The notes under the pieces were generated by a model. That model was not told the origin of the DNA. It made no database searches and worked only from the letters and a program-made list of their open reading frames with translations. Of a DNA stretch of 32,417 bases, positions 28,788-32,417 are shown in pieces. Made by a program: the position numbers and the translations under genes. Origin of the DNA: Flavobacterium psychrophilum (lineage in GTDB: Bacteria > Bacteroidota > Bacteroidia > Flavobacteriales > Flavobacteriaceae); contig QFQM01000036.1 in NCBI GenBank assembly GCA_003243255.1, positions 1 to 32,417 of the forward strand, given 5' to 3'. Each line of letters starts with the position of its first letter. The stretch's first letter is position 1.

Positions 28788-30053
28788 ATGGTAAAAGATC
28801 TTTTCGAAAGAATACAGAAGAATAAAGGCCCTCTTGGCAAGTGGGCTTCACAGGCTGAGGGATATTTTGTTTTTCCTAAACTTGAAGGCCCTTTGGCTAA
28901 CAGGATGCAGTTTCACGGTAAAGAGGTAATTAACTGGAGTATTAATGACTACCTGGGTCTTGCCAATCACCCTGAAGTTCGTAAAGTGGATGCTGAGGCT
29001 GCAGCTGAGTATGGTTCTGCCTACCCGATGGGAGCAAGGATGATGAGCGGGCACACTTCATGGCACGAGAAACTGGAGCAGGAACTTGCTTCTTTTGTTG
29101 GAAAAGAATCGGCTTACCTTTTAAACTTCGGTTACCAGGGGATGGTTTCTACCATTGATGCCCTTGTGTCTAAAAATGATGTTATCGTTTACGATGTGGA
29201 TTCTCACGCTTGTATTATCGACGGTGTGCGCCTTCACATGGGTAAACGTTTTACTTATAAGCATAACGATGTAGAAAGCCTTGAGAAAAACCTTGAGCGT
29301 GCTACTAACATGGCAGAAACTACCGGTGGTGGTATCCTTGTGATCACTGAAGGTGTTTTTGGTATGAGAGGGCAGCAGGGTAAACTTAAAGAGATCGTTG
29401 AACTTAAAAAGAAATTCAACTTCAGGTTGCTTGTTGACGATGCACACGGTTTTGGTACGCTTGGTAAAACAGGTGCCGGAGCAGGTGAGGAGCAGGAATG
29501 CCAGGATGGTATCGATGTATACTTCTCTACATTCGCTAAATCTATGGCGAGTATAGGTGCATTTGTTGCAGCTGATAAAGATGTTATCGACTTCCTTAAA
29601 TATAACCTGCGTTCGCAGATGTTTGCTAAAGCGCTTCCAATGGTATTGGTTAAGGGAGCCCTTAAGCGTCTTGAAATGCTAAGGACTATGCCTGAGCTTA
29701 AAGACAAGCTTTGGGAAAATGTAAACTATCTTCAAAACGGACTTAAAGATAAAGGTTTCAACATTGGTGATACCAATACGTGTGTGACTCCTGTATATCT
29801 TGAAGGAAGTATTCCTGAAGCAATGGTAATGGTAAACGACCTTAGGGAGAACTACAGTATTTTCCTTTCTATCGTGGTTTATCCGGTAATTCCTAAAGGA
29901 ATTATCCTTTTAAGGATGATCCCTACGGCTACACACACTAAAGCGGATATCGATGAGACGCTTTCGGCGTATGAGGCTATCCGTGAGAAGCTTGTTAACG
30001 GTACTTACAAACAGATTGCTGCGCAGACTACAGTAGATGTTTCTGCTGAATAA
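28788..30053 (+). CDS. PLP-dependent alpha-oxoamine synthase (serine palmitoyltransferase or cysteate acyltransferase type)
   Basis: The 421-residue protein is a fold-type I PLP enzyme of the KBL/SPT/BioF group. It has the substrate-binding INDYLGLANHPEVR, the ring-stacking histidine in YDVDSHACIIDGVR (His140), the cofactor aspartate in LLVDDAHGFGTLGKTG and the Schiff-base lysine in FSTFAKSMASIGAF (Lys251). Such enzymes condense an acyl thioester with a small amino acid. In Bacteroidota the candidates are serine palmitoyltransferase (sphingolipids) and the cysteate acyltransferase that makes capnine (sulfonolipids, linked to gliding in Flavobacterium johnsoniae). The family's usual GxGxxGSR stretch reads AYPMGARMMSGH here, so I do not choose between them. 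The convergent neighbours, a GNAT-fold protein and an outer-membrane protein, support a lipid role. Confidence 0.82.
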   Translation: MVKDLFERIQKNKGPLGKWASQAEGYFVFPKLEGPLANRMQFHGKEVINWSINDYLGLANHPEVRKVDAEAAAEYGSAYPMGARMMSGHTSWHEKLEQELASFVGKESAYLLNFGYQGMVSTIDALVSKNDVIVYDVDSHACIIDGVRLHMGKRFTYKHNDVESLEKNLERATNMAETTGGGILVITEGVFGMRGQQGKLKEIVELKKKFNFRLLVDDAHGFGTLGKTGAGAGEEQECQDGIDVYFSTFAKSMASIGAFVAADKDVIDFLKYNLRSQMFAKALPMVLVKGALKRLEMLRTMPELKDKLWENVNYLQNGLKDKGFNIGDTNTCVTPVYLEGSIPEAMVMVNDLRENYSIFLSIVVYPVIPKGIILLRMIPTATHTKADIDETLSAYEAIREKLVNGTYKQIAAQTTVDVSAE

Positions 30054-30074
30054 GTAAAGCAACTATAAATATAA

Positions 30075-30105
30075 AAGCCCATCTATCTCGGATGGGCTTT
30101 TTTTA
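30075..30105 (+). terminator. Intrinsic terminator of the oxoamine synthase gene
   Basis: AAGCCCATC (30075-30083) pairs with GATGGGCTT (30091-30099) across a seven-base loop and is followed by a run of T. It begins 22 bases past the stop codon. Confidence 0.88.
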
Positions 30106-30125
30106 TGATAGTAATGTCTGTGGTA

Positions 30126-30156
30126 TAAAAAAACTCCGAAACCATAGGCTTCGGAG
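30126..30156 (-). terminator. Intrinsic terminator of the acyltransferase/outer-membrane operon
   Basis: Minus-strand CTCCGAA (30156-30150) pairs with TTCGGAG (30140-30134) across a nine-base loop and is followed by seven T. It faces the opposing terminator at 30075-30105. Confidence 0.82.
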
Positions 30157-30192
30157 CTATGTAATTAGATAGAAATTATCCAATAATAATAT

Positions 30193-31311
30193 TTAAAGGT
30201 CTTTCCTAAAGGTTTTTCTGCGTTTGTGGATTATCGGGTTAAAGTTCTTCCACATGTTGTGTATAGCGTGGTTTTCTTCAAGCTCCGGTGTACGTATACA
30301 ATACTCTATGCCATTCTTTTTAAATACTTTGTAATATTCCTCAAATATTATTGCTGTAACGCCTTTATTCTGATATTCAGGGTCAATACCTATGAGGTAG
30401 AATACGGCCTCTTTGTTCTTCTTTTTTGCCTTAAGCAGATGAATAAACCCAAAAGGGAATAACTTGCCCTTAGCTTTTTGCAGTGCCTCAGAGAATGATG
30501 GCATCACAATACTGAAAGCTACAATATTATGGTCTTTGTCCTCCACAAACATAATGTATTCAGGATTGATCAGGCCTATGTATTTCTTTTTGAAATATTC
30601 TTTCTGAATATCTGTAAACGCTACAAACGAAGCCAGTTTTGCATAACTGGCATTAAACAAGTCGAACATCTTGTCTACGTATGGCATTACTTCGCTTGTT
30701 TTGGTAAAAGTAATGGCTTTAAGGCTGTATCTTTTCTTGATAAGCTCGCTTGCCTTCATGAAAAGGTTAGGGTCGACATCATTGAAAGAGAAACGGCTTT
30801 CGATGTATTCTTTTTCTTTTACAAAGCCAAGTTTTTCAAAATGCTCCATATAATAAGGAGGATTGTACCAGGTAATCATGGTGCCTATCTGGTCGAAACC
30901 TTCGGTAAGGCAGCCTACCTTGTCCAGGTTAGAGAAACCTATCGGACCTTCTACATGCTCAAGGTTGTGTTTGCGTCCCAGTTCGTATACTTTTTCAAGC
31001 AGGGCTTTTGTAACTTCGATATCATCTATAACATCAAACCATCCAAAACGCACCTTGCTTTTCTGTTGTTCGTTTACTTCCTGCCAGTTGATGATGGCTG
31101 CTACTTTCCCTACTGCTTTTCCTTCTTTGTAAGCAATGTAGAAATAAGCTTCGGCATGCTCAAAAGCAGGGTTCTTTTCCTTATCAAAGCCTTCAAGCTC
31201 TTCGGCAATAATAGGAGGTATCCAGTACGGGTTGTTTTTATATAATTCAAAAGAGAACTTAATGAATTCTTTAAGTTCGCTTTTTGTCTTTGCTTCTTTA
31301 ATTGTGATCAT
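30193..31311 (-). CDS. GNAT-fold acyltransferase-like protein (YghO-like); candidate lipid N-acyltransferase
   Basis: The 372-residue protein shows two regions with N-acetyltransferase-like character. At about 50-160 are AYFYIAYKEGKAVGKVAAII, then FGWFDVIDD, then GPIGFSNLDKVGCL. The second, at about 245-350, includes YIMFVEDKDHNIVAFSIVMP and the acyl-CoA-site-like FYLIGIDPEYQNKGVTAIIF. The length and the ESRFSF centre resemble the YghO family of uncharacterised proteins. Proteins of this general kind include the bacterial ceramide synthase described in Caulobacter, so N-acylation of a long-chain base is an attractive guess given the oxoamine synthase next door. I infer this from context, not from a diagnostic motif. 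It is 8 bases downstream of the outer-membrane protein gene and shares its operon. Confidence 0.75.
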   Translation of the reverse strand: MITIKEAKTKSELKEFIKFSFELYKNNPYWIPPIIAEELEGFDKEKNPAFEHAEAYFYIAYKEGKAVGKVAAIINWQEVNEQQKSKVRFGWFDVIDDIEVTKALLEKVYELGRKHNLEHVEGPIGFSNLDKVGCLTEGFDQIGTMITWYNPPYYMEHFEKLGFVKEKEYIESRFSFNDVDPNLFMKASELIKKRYSLKAITFTKTSEVMPYVDKMFDLFNASYAKLASFVAFTDIQKEYFKKKYIGLINPEYIMFVEDKDHNIVAFSIVMPSFSEALQKAKGKLFPFGFIHLLKAKKKNKEAVFYLIGIDPEYQNKGVTAIIFEEYYKVFKKNGIEYCIRTPELEENHAIHNMWKNFNPIIHKRRKTFRKDL

Positions 31312-31319
31312 GTAGTGTA

Positions 31320-32291
31320 TTATTCTTCAGGTAAGACATTGTCAAGCCTTTCTTTTTCCTGTTTTTCTTTTTGTTTCTGCATTTTTTTATCCATCTCGCT
31401 CTGGCTCTTCTCAGCATCTGATTTTCCCGGCAGTAGAATGTCGCGATAATCGGCATCAAAACGCCATGAAAGGCCGGCACCTCCATAAAGTATGGAAGGC
31501 GTATCCTTAAAATTCTTGTTGATGTAAGCATCAAGCTGCAGGTTGTCATTAAGCAGATATGCAGCGCCTACCCTGGCTGCAATATCTGAATAGTAGTCGC
31601 TGTCAAATACCTGTAGCTCTACGAAACCTGACCATTTGGCAGCAAATGAACGGGTAATTGTCGATATCCAGCCAAGGCTCATATAGTCAGTTGTAATTTT
31701 GTCAGCTATAATGTTGTTTGTCCATATCACTCCGTTAAAGCGGTTTTGTGTAATAGCTACTACCTTAGGGCTAACCTGGTCTTCAGGGAATGTATATGGG
31801 TTTTTTCCGCCTATAAGATTGGCTCCTGCGTAAATTGATACCGCAGGTAAAAGATTACGCCATTTGAATTTATGGTTGGCCTTCCAGCTATAGATGTTTA
31901 CTTCAGGATGATAGTTCTTGTTCGGGTCATAGATGAGGTACTTGGCACCGATGTTGAACTGCTTGAAGTCGTTACGGTTAGTGGTGTAAATCGCGTCTTC
32001 AAACTGGTCGAACTGGTACTGCATATCTACCATAAATTCGAGCTGTTCCAGAAAAGCACCGTAACGCAGGGTAAGGTCTGCGCCCATACCTTTTGCCTCG
32101 TTATTGAGTACATCGTGCTTCTGTTTTATACCGTATAGGCCGGTTTCCAGCTGCATTACTGATTTACCCACTGCAAACGCACCCATAGACATACTGGGGC
32201 GGTTAGTGTTTATCTGGTCGGTATATTGTGCCTGAGTAAGGGCGGAGCAAAAAAGTAAGGTGAGCGAAAATATTTTTTTGAAACCGTTCAT
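31320..32291 (-). CDS. Outer-membrane beta-barrel protein, MetA-degradation/transporter-like
   Basis: The 323-residue product begins with a signal peptide (MNGFKKIFSLTLLFCSALTQ, cleaved before AQYTDQ). The mature part opens with TDQINTNRPSMSMGAFAVGK and continues as alternating strands with aromatic girdles (MQLETGLYGIKQKH, ADLTLRYGAFLEQLEFMVDM, SIYAGANLIGG). This is the pattern of the outer-membrane family annotated as phenol MetA-like transporter. A charged 45-residue tail rich in K, E and Q follows the barrel (DAEKSQSEMDKKMQKQKEKQ). An upstream in-frame ATG at 32333 would bury the signal peptide behind 14 polar residues and is rejected. It is first in an operon with the GNAT-fold protein. 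A role in moving or anchoring the lipid made by its neighbours is speculative. Confidence 0.8.
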   Translation of the reverse strand: MNGFKKIFSLTLLFCSALTQAQYTDQINTNRPSMSMGAFAVGKSVMQLETGLYGIKQKHDVLNNEAKGMGADLTLRYGAFLEQLEFMVDMQYQFDQFEDAIYTTNRNDFKQFNIGAKYLIYDPNKNYHPEVNIYSWKANHKFKWRNLLPAVSIYAGANLIGGKNPYTFPEDQVSPKVVAITQNRFNGVIWTNNIIADKITTDYMSLGWISTITRSFAAKWSGFVELQVFDSDYYSDIAARVGAAYLLNDNLQLDAYINKNFKDTPSILYGGAGLSWRFDADYRDILLPGKSDAEKSQSEMDKKMQKQKEKQEKERLDNVLPEE

Positions 32292-32330
32292 GTTTGGCTC
32301 GTTTATTGGTTGTACAATCGTATTGTTTTC

Positions 32331-32338
32331 CAAAAATA
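32331..32338 (-). promoter_or_regulatory. Candidate -7 element for the outer-membrane protein operon
   Basis: Minus-strand TATTTTTG matches TAnnTTTG 39 bases upstream of the start at 32291. No TTG at the expected distance. The rest of the sequence to the window edge is AT-rich and holds no visible gene. Confidence 0.35.
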
Positions 32339-32417
32339 GTACAATTTATTATTAATTTAGGGGAGACGATTTATTTTTAAATAACCAATTACGTATTTTT
32401 GATAAAAATTAAATGAT

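Noticed and set aside
30529..31245. Long plus-strand open frame (238 codons) opposite the GNAT-fold gene
   Set aside because: It is rich in F, Y, C and V with no family likeness and lies wholly antisense to a gene with clear domain features; it is a shadow frame.
1..32417. tRNA, rRNA or riboswitch genes
   Set aside because: No cloverleaf with a GTTCRA arm or CCA end and no recognisable conserved riboswitch core was seen by eye; small RNAs cannot be excluded without a covariance-model search.
1..32417. Defence island, prophage or integrative element
   Set aside because: No integrase, transposase, restriction or toxin-antitoxin gene was recognised; the gene content is mostly housekeeping.

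Overview
The window reads as chromosomal DNA of a member of the Bacteroidota, most likely Flavobacteriaceae and close to Flavobacterium. The reasons are: a PUR-alpha-like DUF3276 protein; a NusB about twice the usual length; a DUF1573 lipoprotein; a carboxypeptidase-regulatory-like secreted protein; a serine-palmitoyltransferase/capnine-synthase type enzyme; TAnnTTTG promoter elements (in the best cases with a TTG 18-20 bases upstream) instead of sigma70 boxes; and few Shine-Dalgarno sequences. Coding density is high. No tRNA, rRNA, CRISPR array, phage or insertion sequence was seen, and no stretch longer than about 300 bases lacks a gene.

Layout. 1-2.4 kb: a secreted protein of unknown role, a thioredoxin-fold protein, a CsaA-like tRNA-binding protein and a PUR-type nucleic-acid-binding protein. 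2.4-5.4 kb: an ABC exporter half-transporter divergent from leucine dehydrogenase. 5.5-7.3 kb: a nusB / DUF1573 lipoprotein / yajC operon. 7.4-10.1 kb (minus): a YdeI/DUF1801 protein, peptidase T and an HD-fold protein. 10.2-12.2 kb (plus): pyrD and an HMG-CoA-lyase-type enzyme. 12.4-12.9 kb: a small secreted protein whose last 46 codons are out of frame. 13-14.5 kb: guaB. 14.8-18.9 kb (minus): a KefB/C-type antiporter with its KefF/G-type oxidoreductase, and purB. 19-21.2 kb: an unknown secreted protein, an AT-rich membrane protein and a sirtuin. 21.5-22.8 kb: an ECF sigma factor and its anti-sigma factor. 22.9-26.6 kb: a TrmH-type methyltransferase, a carboxypeptidase-regulatory-like protein and a DEAD-box helicase. 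26.7-28.5 kb: a four-gene operon TM2 / DUF2752 / DUF4870-like / rdgB. 28.8-32.3 kb: a PLP-dependent alpha-oxoamine synthase convergent with a GNAT-fold acyltransferase and an outer-membrane protein; together they look like a lipid (sphingolipid or sulfonolipid) locus.

How the genes relate. Nucleotide metabolism recurs (pyrD, guaB, purB, rdgB) but is scattered. Leucine dehydrogenase and the HMG-CoA-lyase-type enzyme would act at opposite ends of leucine breakdown. The sigma/anti-sigma, Kef pair, nusB-yajC and TM2-rdgB sets are tight operons judged from gaps of a few bases or overlaps.

Between genes, the notable structure is repetitive. Several families of short palindromic or inverted elements sit at gene ends and convergent junctions and are absent from divergent promoter regions. 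One motif (CAGTCGCAGT-like) starts within a few bases of a stop codon, in the same orientation, in five of six copies. The points I would check first are the lipid locus, the frameshifted gene, this stop-proximal repeat, and the sirtuin with no cysteine at all.
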